Assembly (NCBI GenBank): GCA_041401985.1
Contig: JAWKTE010000011.1
Coordinates: 62,001-126,000, forward strand
Reading direction: 5' to 3'
Origin: JACKHA01 sp041401985
GTDB lineage: Bacteria; Planctomycetota; Phycisphaerae; Phycisphaerales; UBA1924
DNA: 64,000 nucleotides
Part shown: piece by piece, positions 53,818 through 62,058 of the stretch
Layout: every line of letters begins with the position of its first letter
How positions within the stretch are numbered: position 1 is the stretch's first letter
Translations under genes and position numbers: made by a program
The notes under the pieces: model-generated
What the model saw: the letters and a program-made list of their open reading frames with translations, nothing else
Told to the model about the DNA's origin: nothing
Database searches by the model: none

Positions 53818-54221
53818 ATGCCCGGCCTCTTCGACGGCACACCACTCGAGCGACCCGTCACATGCCCACGCTGCGAGCCGCCCCTCGCCGACTGCCGATG
53901 CCCAGCGCAACGCCCGCGGCCACATCACGACCCCAGCCGACCAACCCCTCCACGTCCAACGACAGACCGGCGGTCGCCGGCAAGACCGTCACCGTCGTCA
54001 TCGGACTCGACCCACACGCCACCGACATCCCCGCCCTGCTCAAAGACCTCAAGCACACGCTCGGCACCGGCGGGCGCCATCAAACCGCCGGACATCCCGG
54101 CCCGCACCAAGCCAACCGCCAAACCACCCGGCCCCACACTCGAACTCCAGGGTGACCACCGCGAACGCCTCCTCGAACTCCTCGCGCCCGCGGCTATCCC
54201 GCCAAGCCCGCGGGCGGATGA
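53818..54221 (+). pseudogene. eIF1/SUI1-family (YciH) gene broken by frameshifts
   Basis: From ATG 53818 the pieces are MPGLFDGTPLERPVTCPRC (first frame), RNARGHITTPADQP (second), GKTVTVVIGLDPHATDIPAL and KDLKHTLGTGG (third), then LELQGDHRERLLELL (first again) and finally GYPAKPAGG with a stop at 54219-54221. Together they cover a full SUI1-type protein of about 130 residues, including the GLDP and QGDHR hallmarks. Breaks fall near 53905, 53970, 54075 and 54190. The family acts in translation-start fidelity; bacterial members are non-essential. Conservation across the frames argues for recent inactivation or sequence errors. Confidence 0.75.
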
Positions 54222-54286
54222 ACAGCCCAGCCAAGCACGCCCGCCCCCGCACCCAAGGCCCGATCGCCCGCGCCCCGCATCCGCTT

Positions 54287-54325
54287 CCAACAACAAAGCA
54301 CCCCGCGGCCGAAGCCAGCGGGGCG
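54287..54325 (-). terminator. Rho-independent terminator for the minus-strand membrane-protein gene
   Basis: On the minus strand a GC-rich stem (54313-54325 with 54297-54308, one mismatch and one bulge) with a four-base loop is followed by CTTTGTTGTT. It lies about 40 bases past the stop at 54367. Confidence 0.75.
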
Positions 54326-54366
54326 CCCTCCTTGCCTTTCGAGTTGCCATCCAGCGATCCGGTCGC

Positions 54367-54687
54367 TCACGCCATCGGCGGCGCGCCGTACGGGCCGACC
54401 GCCGCGCCCGATTCCTGCGCCTTGACCGCCTTGCTCGCGATCATGAACGCCACCGCCAGCGAACCGACCAGCATGACCAGGTCGAGGCCCAGGAACGCGA
54501 CCTGCGGCAGGCCCAGGTTCATGGCCGCGAGCATCATGCCGAGCGCGAAGCCGAGGATCGGCGTCACGACCAGCACCAGGCCCGCGATCCGCGCGGGCGT
54601 CCCGACCGCCGCACGACCCTTGCCCAGGCTGAACTTGCCGGTGATCAGAACCACGATGCCGTAGATGAACGCGATCAACTGAATCAT
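54367..54687 (-). CDS. Small integral membrane protein, function unknown
   Basis: This 106-residue protein begins MIQLIAFIYGIVVLITGKFSLGKG. Three hydrophobic segments are clear: about residues 3-17, 36-58 and 63-88. A short polar tail follows. AAGGGGA lies at good spacing upstream of the ATG, and a terminator follows the gene, so it is likely a single-gene transcript. No family is recognised with certainty. Confidence 0.75.
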   Translation of the reverse strand: MIQLIAFIYGIVVLITGKFSLGKGRAAVGTPARIAGLVLVVTPILGFALGMMLAAMNLGLPQVAFLGLDLVMLVGSLAVAFMIASKAVKAQESGAAVGPYGAPPMA

Positions 54688-54913
54688 GACCGTCCCCTTG
54701 CGCGTGAGTGTCCGTCCGAGCCGACCGGTGCCGGCCCGTCCCATCCGTCGCCCGGGCCCGAGAAGGGCCACGTTTCCGGGCGGCCACAGGACCAAGCGGC
54801 AAAACCGAGCCAACGCTGCAACAAGGAAACGCAAAGAACCAATCGCCCCCTCAAACTGCAACGCTCGAACGGGGCCGGTTCGGTATCGGACGCCTCGCAC
54901 GTCCGAGTCGCCC

Positions 54914-55768
54914 CTACACGAACACGAGCACCGCCCCCACAACCGTCGCCTCCAGAGGCAGCCGCAGGTCCACCCAGTCACGCACCCGCGCCGGCCGCAC
55001 GAGCCGGACCACCATCGTCGACACGATCGTCGCAACCCCCCACGCCACCCGCGGCCACCACGCCCCCCACGGCACGACCAACATCGCAACACCCACCACC
55101 AGCCGCAGCCCATCCGCAACCGCCCACGCACCCGCCGCCCCGAACCGCGTCGCGATCGTCTCCGTCGCGAACGCCCCGTCCGCGGCCGCGTCGTCCACGT
55201 CGCACAGCACCGAGTCCGCCAGCACGCGCACGAACACATGCCCGATCGCCAGCGCCATCCCCCGCCACGCGCCAAGCCCGCCGGCCATCGCCCACGCCGT
55301 CGCCCACGCCAGCCCCGTGATCCCCACCGCGACAAAAGTGTTCTTGACCAGCAGCACGTCCTTCGGGCGGGGCGACCGCCCGCGCGGGCGGCCGGCGTAC
55401 ACGAGCACGCCCACGAGCATCGCCGCCAGCCCCGCGACCAGCAGCCACGACAGCATCGCGCCAAGAACGCCCGCCGCGATGGCGAGCACCACGATCAGGC
55501 CGCGGATCGCGTGCCGATGCCGATCGATGAACGCGGCCCGAGCCGGGTGGGCTCGCCGATCGGGCGGGTCGGCCCACGCGTCGCGAAGTTTCACCCGATC
55601 GAGCAGGTACGCGCCCATGCCGGTGCAGAACGCGAACCCGAGCCCGACAGGCCACGATGCCTCCGGCTGCTGGCCCGCCACCTGCGCGATGGCAACGACG
55701 CCGGCGGCGGTGTACAGCCCCAGCGGGATCGCCAGGTGCGAGGCCTTGTTCTGCAGGGAGTCGGTCAC
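54914..55768 (-). CDS. UbiA-family prenyltransferase-like membrane protein
   Basis: This 284-residue, very hydrophobic protein has several transmembrane segments. Two acidic loops are placed as in the UbiA superfamily: AYLLDRVKLRDAWADPPD near residue 55 and DVDDAAADGAFATETIA near 185. UbiA enzymes transfer prenyl groups to aromatic or lipid acceptors. The first loop departs from the NDxxDxxxD consensus, so activity is uncertain. The start is GTG 55768, where the hydrophobic core begins; a longer in-frame opening to 55963 has no similarity. The substrate is unknown. Confidence 0.72.
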   Translation of the reverse strand: MTDSLQNKASHLAIPLGLYTAAGVVAIAQVAGQQPEASWPVGLGFAFCTGMGAYLLDRVKLRDAWADPPDRRAHPARAAFIDRHRHAIRGLIVVLAIAAGVLGAMLSWLLVAGLAAMLVGVLVYAGRPRGRSPRPKDVLLVKNTFVAVGITGLAWATAWAMAGGLGAWRGMALAIGHVFVRVLADSVLCDVDDAAADGAFATETIATRFGAAGAWAVADGLRLVVGVAMLVVPWGAWWPRVAWGVATIVSTMVVRLVRPARVRDWVDLRLPLEATVVGAVLVFV

Positions 55769-55883
55769 ATGGCCCCGCGTTCGCGAGGGCCGCCCGGAGC
55801 GGGCAGCGCCGCCCGACGATAGCCACGCGGCGAGCGGATGTCGGCCGGGTCGCTGCACGCCCGCGCCGGCGCGACAAACCGGA

Positions 55884-57122
55884 TCACCGGCCCTGGGCGA
55901 GGGTCGGGTCGGCCACCAGCGTGATGGGAATGATCGCCTCGGCCTGCTGGCCGGTCGCCTCATCGCGGACCATCACCTTGAGCGAGTACGACCCGGCCGC
56001 GAGCGTCGAGGGCAGTTCGATGGTGTCGATGATGTAGAAGTCGCGGACGCGGTCGCGCGAGTAGTCGGTCACGACCTGCGGCGGGCGACGCCACACCAGC
56101 AGCCCGCCCTCGGCGAAGTAGAGGTTGAGCGACTGCGTCAGGCTCACGACGAAGCGGGCCTGGTCGGGGGCGCGGACAGACGCGGGCGTGGTGGTCGCGG
56201 CGGGCGTGGCCGCGACGGCCTCGGCGACCGGCGTCTGGCGGAAGCGGTCGAGTTCGACGTACACGATCATCGGGTTGGAGCGCCCGGCCAGGAACGTGTT
56301 GGAGGCGAAGGTCTCGTAGCGGGCGAAGCCGTCGACGCGTGTGCAGAGTTCGGCCCGCTGGATGCGGACGGCCTGGGCCTGGTCGAGGCTGGCGGCGGCG
56401 GCGCGGAGGGCGTCGGCGGTGATGGAGGGATCGGCGGCGTCGGCGGCGGCCAGGCGACGGGCCGTGGCTCGGGCGGCCCGCAGCGCGGCCCGCTCGCTGG
56501 GGGCCAGCAGCGAAATGAGTCGCGCCGAGTCGGAGGCCTCGTCCTCGCCGAGGCCCTCGAGCACGCCGGGCGCGACGCCCTCGAGCATCGCGACGCGGGA
56601 GAGGTCCTCGAACGGCGTGGTGCCGGTCATGGCGCGCTGGGACAAGGAGGCGGCGAGTTGCCGGGCCATCGCTTCGATCGATGGATCAGCGGGCCGGGTG
56701 GCAGCGCCTGTTCCGGCGGTGCTCGACAGATCGGTGCCGCTGGGGCTCGTTGCGCTCGCCAGGTCGCTCGCGGTGCTCGCGGCGCCGTTGCCGGTGGCCT
56801 GGGGGTTGGCGGGCGATTCGGTCGGCGAGCGGGGCGTGCGGTCGACGAAGACGCCCGAACGCGAGGCGTTGTCGGCTGCCGAAGTGGTGGCCGTGCCGTT
56901 CTGCCGGTTGGCCTGGAGTTCGGCGAGTTCGGCCATGTCGCGGGCGTACTGGTCGGCGAGGGTCGCCGCGGCGTCGGGGTCGCCGGGCGAGAGTGTGTTG
57001 TTGCCTGTTGCGCCCGTCGAGCGGGACGCGCCCGCGCAGGCGGAGAGGGAAGCGGCGCAGGCGATCGCCGCGCCGATCAGGGCGACGAATGCGGCGTGGC
57101 GGCGAGTTGGGCGTGTCGTCAT
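55884..57122 (-). CDS. Lipoprotein of unknown function
   Basis: This 412-residue protein has a lipoprotein signal with an Arg-rich start, the hydrophobic segment AAFVALIGAAIACA and the lipobox LSAC (Cys29). Residues about 35-155 are Ala/Thr/Ser/Pro-rich and low-complexity. A helical segment (about 165-270) follows. The C-terminal third is strand-rich, with RFVVSLTQSLNLYFAEGGLLVWRR and a final SYSLKVMVRDEATGQQAEAIIPI. That end may be a beta-sandwich binding domain. GGAGG upstream supports the ATG. No family is recognised; cell-envelope location is the only firm prediction. Confidence 0.78.
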   Translation of the reverse strand: MTTRPTRRHAAFVALIGAAIACAASLSACAGASRSTGATGNNTLSPGDPDAAATLADQYARDMAELAELQANRQNGTATTSAADNASRSGVFVDRTPRSPTESPANPQATGNGAASTASDLASATSPSGTDLSSTAGTGAATRPADPSIEAMARQLAASLSQRAMTGTTPFEDLSRVAMLEGVAPGVLEGLGEDEASDSARLISLLAPSERAALRAARATARRLAAADAADPSITADALRAAAASLDQAQAVRIQRAELCTRVDGFARYETFASNTFLAGRSNPMIVYVELDRFRQTPVAEAVAATPAATTTPASVRAPDQARFVVSLTQSLNLYFAEGGLLVWRRPPQVVTDYSRDRVRDFYIIDTIELPSTLAAGSYSLKVMVRDEATGQQAEAIIPITLVADPTLAQGR

Positions 57123-57284
57123 GGGTGGGCCTCCTGCCCGTGGGCGCAGGATGTGCGCCCGGCCGCGTCCGCGGCTTGGGGTGGTATCGGCGGGGGGCGG
57201 TGGGGTGGCCGCAGTATTGGGTTGGACGCGGCGGGCGGAAGGCGGTGCCGCGGATTCCAGCGGTTTCCGCGGGAGGATGCGCTC

Positions 57285-58445
57285 TCACGCCCGGGGCAGG
57301 ATGACGATGTCGTGCGGCTGGATGGAGAGCGTGACGCGGGCGGCGCCCTTGGTGGGAACGGCGGCGGAGCGTGGTGCGGGGTTGAGTTCGGCGGCGCGGA
57401 GGACGGTGCCGTCGGCGAGTTTGAGGCGGTGTTGGGCGATCTCGCCGAGGTAGGTGGTCTCGGTGATCTCGGCGGTGAGCGCGCTCCCGTTGGATGCGCC
57501 AAGGTCGACGCCGGCGAGGGTGGGGCGTCGCAGGGCGATGGCCTCGGGGCGGATGGACAGCAGCACGGGGCCGGTGGTCGGCGTTCCGTCGCGCGAGTCG
57601 GCGCGGAGGGTGGTCTTTGCGAACTTGAGTTCGATCATCGCGCCGGCGGGTGCGGCGTCGGCCTCGATGATGTTGGTCTCGCCCAGGAACTCGGCGACGA
57701 AGCGCTCGGCGGGGCGGCGGTAGAGGTCGGCGGGGGTGCCGGTCTGGACGACCTTGCCGTCGCGCATGATGGCGACGCGGTCGGCCATCGAGAGGGCCTC
57801 TTTCTGGTCGTGGGTGACGTAGATGGTGGTGAGGCCTGCTTCTTTGCAGACGCGGCGGATCTCGGCGCGGAGTTCGAGGCGGAGTTTGGCGTCGAGGTTG
57901 GAGAGCGGTTCGTCGAGCAGCAGGACGTCGGGTCGGATGACCAGGGCGCGGGCGAGGGCGACGCGCTGCTGCTGGCCGCCGGAGAGTTGGTTGGGGCGGC
58001 GCCTGGCCAGGTGGGCCATCTGGACCAGTTCGAGGGCCTCGGCGGTGCGCTGGGCGCGTTCCTTGCGAGCGACCTTGCGGACGCCGAGGCCGAAGGCGAC
58101 GTTCTGCTCGACGGTCATGTGGGGCCAGAGGGCGTAGGACTGGAAGACCATGCCGGTGTTGCGTTTGTTGGGCGCGAGGTGGGTGACGTCGCGGAAGGCC
58201 TCGGGGGCGGGGGGGTTGGCAGAGGAGGCGGCGGGGCGTGGGGCCAGGAGGATCTGGCCTTCGTCGGGATCGATGAAGCCGGCGACCATGCGGAGGAGCG
58301 TGGTCTTGCCGCAGCCGGATGGTCCGAGGAGGAAGAAGAGTTCGCCGGGGTTGATCTCGATGGAGACGTTGTCGACGGCGCGTGTGGTGCCGCTGGGGCC
58401 TTTGAAAGCCTTGAGGAGGCTGCGGATGGAGATCGCGGTGCTCAT
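57285..58445 (-). CDS. ABC transporter ATP-binding protein (MalK/PotA type)
   Basis: This 386-residue protein has a complete ABC ATPase: Walker A GPSGCGKTT (41-49), signature LSGGQ (154-158), Walker B VLLLDE (174-179) and the H-loop VTHDQKEAL. A C-terminal TOBE-like region of about 130 residues follows, as in importers of sugars, polyamines or iron. The start ATG 58445 begins the conserved fold; the upstream in-frame extension is repeat DNA. No permease or substrate-binding gene is adjacent, so its partner must be encoded elsewhere and the substrate is unknown. Confidence 0.9.
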   Translation of the reverse strand: MSTAISIRSLLKAFKGPSGTTRAVDNVSIEINPGELFFLLGPSGCGKTTLLRMVAGFIDPDEGQILLAPRPAASSANPPAPEAFRDVTHLAPNKRNTGMVFQSYALWPHMTVEQNVAFGLGVRKVARKERAQRTAEALELVQMAHLARRRPNQLSGGQQQRVALARALVIRPDVLLLDEPLSNLDAKLRLELRAEIRRVCKEAGLTTIYVTHDQKEALSMADRVAIMRDGKVVQTGTPADLYRRPAERFVAEFLGETNIIEADAAPAGAMIELKFAKTTLRADSRDGTPTTGPVLLSIRPEAIALRRPTLAGVDLGASNGSALTAEITETTYLGEIAQHRLKLADGTVLRAAELNPAPRSAAVPTKGAARVTLSIQPHDIVILPRA

Positions 58446-58515
58446 GGGCGGGCGAGGGTAGGGGGCGGGGAGCAGAGAGGGGAGAGCAGAGCGGAGAGAG
58501 TGGACAGTCAGATTC

Positions 58516-58530
58516 CAGATCCGAGATCTG
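58516..58530. repeat. Short palindrome upstream of the ABC ATPase gene
   Basis: A 6-bp inverted repeat CAGATC/GATCTG with a CGA centre lies in the 207-bp gap between the ABC ATPase gene and the MBL/rhodanese gene. Confidence 0.5.
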
Positions 58531-58589
58531 AGATTCAAGGAGAAAGAGCTGCGTGGGAGGTCCAGGAGGCGTTGGGAGGACAGAGGGGG

Positions 58590-58623
58590 GAGGCACCGAG
58601 GCACGAGGCATCGAGGCAACGAG
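58590..58623 (+). repeat. Dispersed repeat copy C
   Basis: The segment contains GAGGCACCGAGGCACGAGG and CATCGAGGCAACGAG. It shares the GGCACGAGGCATCGAGGCA core with the copy at 60187-60236. Confidence 0.7.
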
Positions 58624-58652
58624 TAGGAAAGACACTGGGAATGAGGCGCTGG

Positions 58653-60110
58653 TCAGCGCTGGGGCTGGGGGGATTCGTGTTCGACGGGGGCGCCGGCGGC
58701 GGACCAGGCGTCGAAGCCGCCGGCGAGGTTGGTCACGTCGTAGCCGGCGCGTTTGAGGAAGGCGCAGGCGCGGCCCGAGCGTCCGCCGGCCTTGCAGTTG
58801 ACGAGGATCGGGCGGTGCTCGGGGAGTTCCTGGAGGGCGTCGGCCAGGCGGGTGTAGGGCGTGTGGGCCGCGCCCGGGAGGTGCCCGGCGTCGAACTCGC
58901 TCTGGTTGCGAACGTCGAGGACGAACATGCGGGAGTTGTCGACATCGGGGGCTGCGCCTCGGGTGTCGGTCTCGGGGATGGAGGCGGGCTTGACGGCGGC
59001 GAGGATCTGGGAGAGGTCGGTGGGGTGGATCCAGCCGCGGATGTCGTCGAGGCCGATGCGGACGAGGCAGCGGACGATCTCGTCGAGCGGGGCGCCGTCG
59101 GTGATGATGTAGATGTGCTCGTCCTCGGAGATGAACGATCCGGCGACGGAGGGGAACATGTTGTCGAGCGGGATCCAGAGGGCGCCGGGGATGTGGGCGG
59201 CGCGGAAGTCGCGCCAGGGGCGTGTGTCAATGACGGCGACGGCGCGTGCGTCGAGGGCGACGGCCTCGCCGACGGTGAGGCGTCCGGGGCGGGGGAGGTT
59301 TCCCAGGACGCGCGGGCCGGCCTTGTTCTCGCGTTTCATGCGGGCGAAGTAGAGCGGGGGGTCGGGCTGTCCGGCGAGGATGTCGGCGACGAAGGCGTCG
59401 GCACCGGCCGCGCCGACGCGGATGGCGGGGTTGAGTCGCTTCTCGTATCCGACGGTGGACTGTGGGACGGCGCCGAGGGCTTTGCCGCAGGCGGAGCCGG
59501 CGCCGTGGGCGGGCCAGACCTGGAGGTAGTCGGGCAGGGCGCTAAAGCGCTGGATGGAGTCGAACAGGGCGCGGGCGGAGGGTTCTTTGGCGCCCTGGAC
59601 ACCGGCGGCGGTTTCGAGCAGGTCGGGGCGGCCGACGTCGCCGACGAAGACGAAGTCGCCGGTTGCGATGCCCATGGGGTCGGCGGCCCCGGAGCCGCGG
59701 TCGGTGACGAGGAAGCAGATGTGCTCGGGGGTGTGCCCCGGTGTGTGCATGACGCGGAACTCGATGTTGCCGATACGGAAAGTGTCGTTGTCGTGCAGGA
59801 GGGTGTGGCTGTAGGCGCCGCCGCCGAGTTTTTTGGTGGGCCACTGGTACTGCCAGTCGGGGCCGCCCTCGGCGGAGAGGTAGAGGTGGGCGCCGGTCTT
59901 CTCGGCGAGTTCGCGTGCGCCGGAGAGGAAGTCGGCGTGGATGTGGGTCTCGGCGACGGCGGTGATGCGGACTTTCTCGCGGACGGCCAGGGCGAGGTAG
60001 CGGTCGATGTCGCGCTCGGGGTCGATGAGGATGGCCTCGCCGGTGCGCTGGCAGCCGATGAGGTAGGCGGCCTGGGCGAGGCGGTCGTCGTAGATCATGC
60101 GGAAGAGCAT
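58653..60110 (-). CDS. MBL-fold persulfide-dioxygenase-like protein with two rhodanese domains
   Basis: This 485-residue protein has an N-terminal metallo-beta-lactamase domain with ETHIHADFLSG (H56, H58, D60), MHTPGHTPEH and a GD motif. It resembles ETHE1/CstB-type persulfide dioxygenases, with Phe after HAD in place of the common His. Two rhodanese domains follow. The first (VIDTRPWRDFRAAHIPGAL) has no cysteine where the catalytic loop should be. The second has an intact loop (VNCKAGGRS, Cys near 439). It probably acts in cytosolic sulfide/persulfide metabolism. GAGGAG upstream supports the ATG. Confidence 0.85.
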   Translation of the reverse strand: MLFRMIYDDRLAQAAYLIGCQRTGEAILIDPERDIDRYLALAVREKVRITAVAETHIHADFLSGARELAEKTGAHLYLSAEGGPDWQYQWPTKKLGGGAYSHTLLHDNDTFRIGNIEFRVMHTPGHTPEHICFLVTDRGSGAADPMGIATGDFVFVGDVGRPDLLETAAGVQGAKEPSARALFDSIQRFSALPDYLQVWPAHGAGSACGKALGAVPQSTVGYEKRLNPAIRVGAAGADAFVADILAGQPDPPLYFARMKRENKAGPRVLGNLPRPGRLTVGEAVALDARAVAVIDTRPWRDFRAAHIPGALWIPLDNMFPSVAGSFISEDEHIYIITDGAPLDEIVRCLVRIGLDDIRGWIHPTDLSQILAAVKPASIPETDTRGAAPDVDNSRMFVLDVRNQSEFDAGHLPGAAHTPYTRLADALQELPEHRPILVNCKAGGRSGRACAFLKRAGYDVTNLAGGFDAWSAAGAPVEHESPQPQR

Positions 60111-60186
60111 GGGGGTCTCCTCGGGTGTCTGGAATCGTAGGTGAACGGGGGGATTGGGGCGGGGCGCGGGGCGGCTGGGAGGCGGC

Positions 60187-60236
60187 GGGATGATGGTGGG
60201 GAAGGCATCCAGGCACGAGGCATCGAGGCACCGAGA
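60187..60236 (+). repeat. Dispersed repeat copy B
   Basis: This 50-base segment contains GGATGATGG, GGAAGGCATCCAGGCACG and AGGCATCGAGGCACCGAG. It is the best match to the reverse-complemented segment at 53702-53752. It lies between the divergent MBL/rhodanese and deaminase genes. Confidence 0.75.
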
Positions 60237-60357
60237 GGAGCGGCGCGAGCGGTGGCGTGCGTGCCCCCTCCGTCTGACTCGCAGAGCCTCGTCAGACACG
60301 TCTTTGAGGTTTGGCCCCGCACGCGGGGGAGGGGAGCCGCGGCGGTACGATCGCGGC

Positions 60358-61026
60358 ATGGATGATGCGCGATGGATGGCTGAGGCGATCGCGGAGGCGC
60401 GGTCGGGGATGGCGGCGGGGCAGTCGCCGTTCGGTGCGGTGGTGGTGCGGGATGGCGCGGTGGTGGCGCGGGGGCACAACCATGTGTTGGCGTGGACGGA
60501 CGCGACGGCGCACGCGGAAGTGGTGTGCATCCGGGAGGCGTGCCGCGAGGTTGGGGGGATCTCGCTGGCGGGTTGCGTGATGTACTCGACGTGCGAGCCG
60601 TGCCCGATGTGCGCCAGCGCGATTCATTGGGCGCGGCTGGACGGGGTGGTGTGGGGGGCGTCGATCGAGGACGCGCGGCGGGCGGGGTTCAACGAGTTGT
60701 CGCTGGCGGCGATGGATGTCTACCGGATCGGGGGGAGCGCGGTGCGGGCGAAGGCGGGGGTGGAGCGGGGGCGTGCGGCTCTGTTTGATGAGTTTGTGGG
60801 GGTGGGGGGCGCGTGTATTAGGGGCACGGGTGGGATTGATCGCGTGGCCGGCTGGTTTGAATGGGGCTGCGGCCACGGCACCCGACGGGTGTGGGCGGGC
60901 GTCGGTCAGGTCGGGAGAGCGACGCTGAAGTTGCGGGGTTGGAAGGGGTCGAGCGGGATGGGCTCGGTGTGGTTGGGCCAGTGGAGGTCGATGCGGCGGT
61001 CGCGCGGGCGGAGGACGGAGGCGTAG
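60358..61026 (+). CDS. Cytidine/guanine-type nucleoside deaminase
   Basis: The first 155 or so of 222 residues form a zinc deaminase domain: SPFGAVVVRDG, HAE (52-54) and PCPMC (81-85, with Cys82 and Cys85). The DATAHAEV context resembles guanine deaminase (GuaD) and related enzymes, which deaminate a base in the cytosol. The start is ATG 60358. The last about 65 residues after LFDEFVGVGG look unlike the family and are Gly/Arg/Trp-rich. They run 121 bases into the 3' end of the convergent gene. I infer a lost stop codon or a readthrough extension. The exact substrate is not clear. Confidence 0.82.
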   Translation: MDDARWMAEAIAEARSGMAAGQSPFGAVVVRDGAVVARGHNHVLAWTDATAHAEVVCIREACREVGGISLAGCVMYSTCEPCPMCASAIHWARLDGVVWGASIEDARRAGFNELSLAAMDVYRIGGSAVRAKAGVERGRAALFDEFVGVGGACIRGTGGIDRVAGWFEWGCGHGTRRVWAGVGQVGRATLKLRGWKGSSGMGSVWLGQWRSMRRSRGRRTEA

Positions 61027-61901
61027 AGGGTGCCGGAGGCGCGGGCGTAGTCGGTGCGCCAGAGCGGGGGAGTGAGGAACGCGGCGAGGGCGGCGGGGAG
61101 CGGGGCGTTGTTGGCGGCGAGGCGGTCGGCGGCGGCGAGGCGTTCGCGGCTCTGGGTCTGGCGTTCGTAGGCGGGCCAGTCGCCGGCGTTGTGGTGGTTG
61201 GTGGAGGCGGGCTGGGTGGTGAAGGCGGGGGGGCGGTCCGGGGCGAGCATGGCGGTGAGGGAATCGCCCGCGGCGTCGAGGACGACGAAGGTGTAGGGCA
61301 TGGCGATAGGGAGGCGCGCGAGGGCGGCGCAGGCGTCGGCGGCGGTGGCGCAGGTCTCGAGCAGGTAGCGGACGATGAGGGGCGCGGCGAAGCCGGGGGC
61401 GTGGGCGGGGCGGCCTCCGAAGGCGAGGGCGACGGCGAGGGCGTGGGCGTTGACGCCTTCCAGGGCGCCCCAGAGGCAGTCGGTGATGGCGAGGGTTGGG
61501 GCCGTGAAGTCGGCGCGGAGGATGAGGGCGTCGAAGAGGTCGGGGTGGTGGTCGTAGGTGCGGAGGAGGACGGGGTGGTCGTTGTCGCGCAGGATGAGCT
61601 GGGAGCAGGCGCGGACGAGGCGGGGTGGGCTGTAGAGGCAGAGAAAGCGGGCGATGAGGGCGCGTTCGGCGGTGGTGGCGGCGATGGCGTCGGCGCAGGT
61701 GTCGAGGAGCGAGGTGTAGGCTTCGAGGAGTTCGGGAGCGTGGGTGCGGATGGCGTCGGCGCACTGGTCGGCGGTGAGCGCGGGGGCGCGGCGGGTCCAG
61801 CGGCGGTAGGCGGGCCAGTACTCGGCGAAGATGGCGGGGAGGGTTGCGGGGGTGAGGGCGCGGAAGTCGAGGGTGTGTTGTTGGGGTGGGGTGGTAGCCA
61901 T
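60906..61901 (-). CDS. C45-type acyltransferase/hydrolase (NTN-like)
   Basis: This 331-residue protein resembles the C45 peptidase / acyl-CoA:6-APA acyltransferase family. It has an ACSQ segment near residue 97, followed by VLLRTYDHHPD, TDCLWGALEGVNAHALAVALAFGG and a C-terminal helical domain with PYTFVVLDAAGD. Typical members self-cleave before a Cys nucleophile; here the Cys of ACSQ is the natural candidate. Substrates range from beta-lactam side chains to acyl-amides and cannot be predicted. It lies downstream of the ATP-grasp gene on the same strand and converges on the deaminase gene. Confidence 0.7.
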   Translation of the reverse strand: MATTPPQQHTLDFRALTPATLPAIFAEYWPAYRRWTRRAPALTADQCADAIRTHAPELLEAYTSLLDTCADAIAATTAERALIARFLCLYSPPRLVRACSQLILRDNDHPVLLRTYDHHPDLFDALILRADFTAPTLAITDCLWGALEGVNAHALAVALAFGGRPAHAPGFAAPLIVRYLLETCATAADACAALARLPIAMPYTFVVLDAAGDSLTAMLAPDRPPAFTTQPASTNHHNAGDWPAYERQTQSRERLAAADRLAANNAPLPAALAAFLTPPLWRTDYARASGTLYASVLRPRDRRIDLHWPNHTEPIPLDPFQPRNFSVALPT

Positions 61902-61969
61902 TGAGATCGTTGCGCGCGGCGGGCTGGCTTCTCGTCGGCCCGCCGGGCCGCTGCCGATTCGGCGGGTGT

Positions 61970-61989
61970 CCAGGGGCTGAAGCCCCTGG
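61970..61989. repeat. Perfect hairpin between the ATP-grasp and C45 genes
   Basis: A 9-bp stem CCAGGGGCT/AGCCCCTGG with a GA loop. It has no T tract on either strand. It looks like a short REP-type palindrome rather than a terminator. Confidence 0.6.
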
Positions 61990-62058
61990 CAACCATCGTG
62001 CGCCCTCCGGGCGGGTGGGCATGCCAGCGAGCTTGCGAGACGGGCGGACGCGGGGGGG

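Noticed and set aside
54708..60140. Plus-strand open frame of about 1800 codons over several minus-strand genes
   Set aside because: It crosses four clear minus-strand genes and their intergenic repeats; the product changes composition at each gene border and shows no domain.
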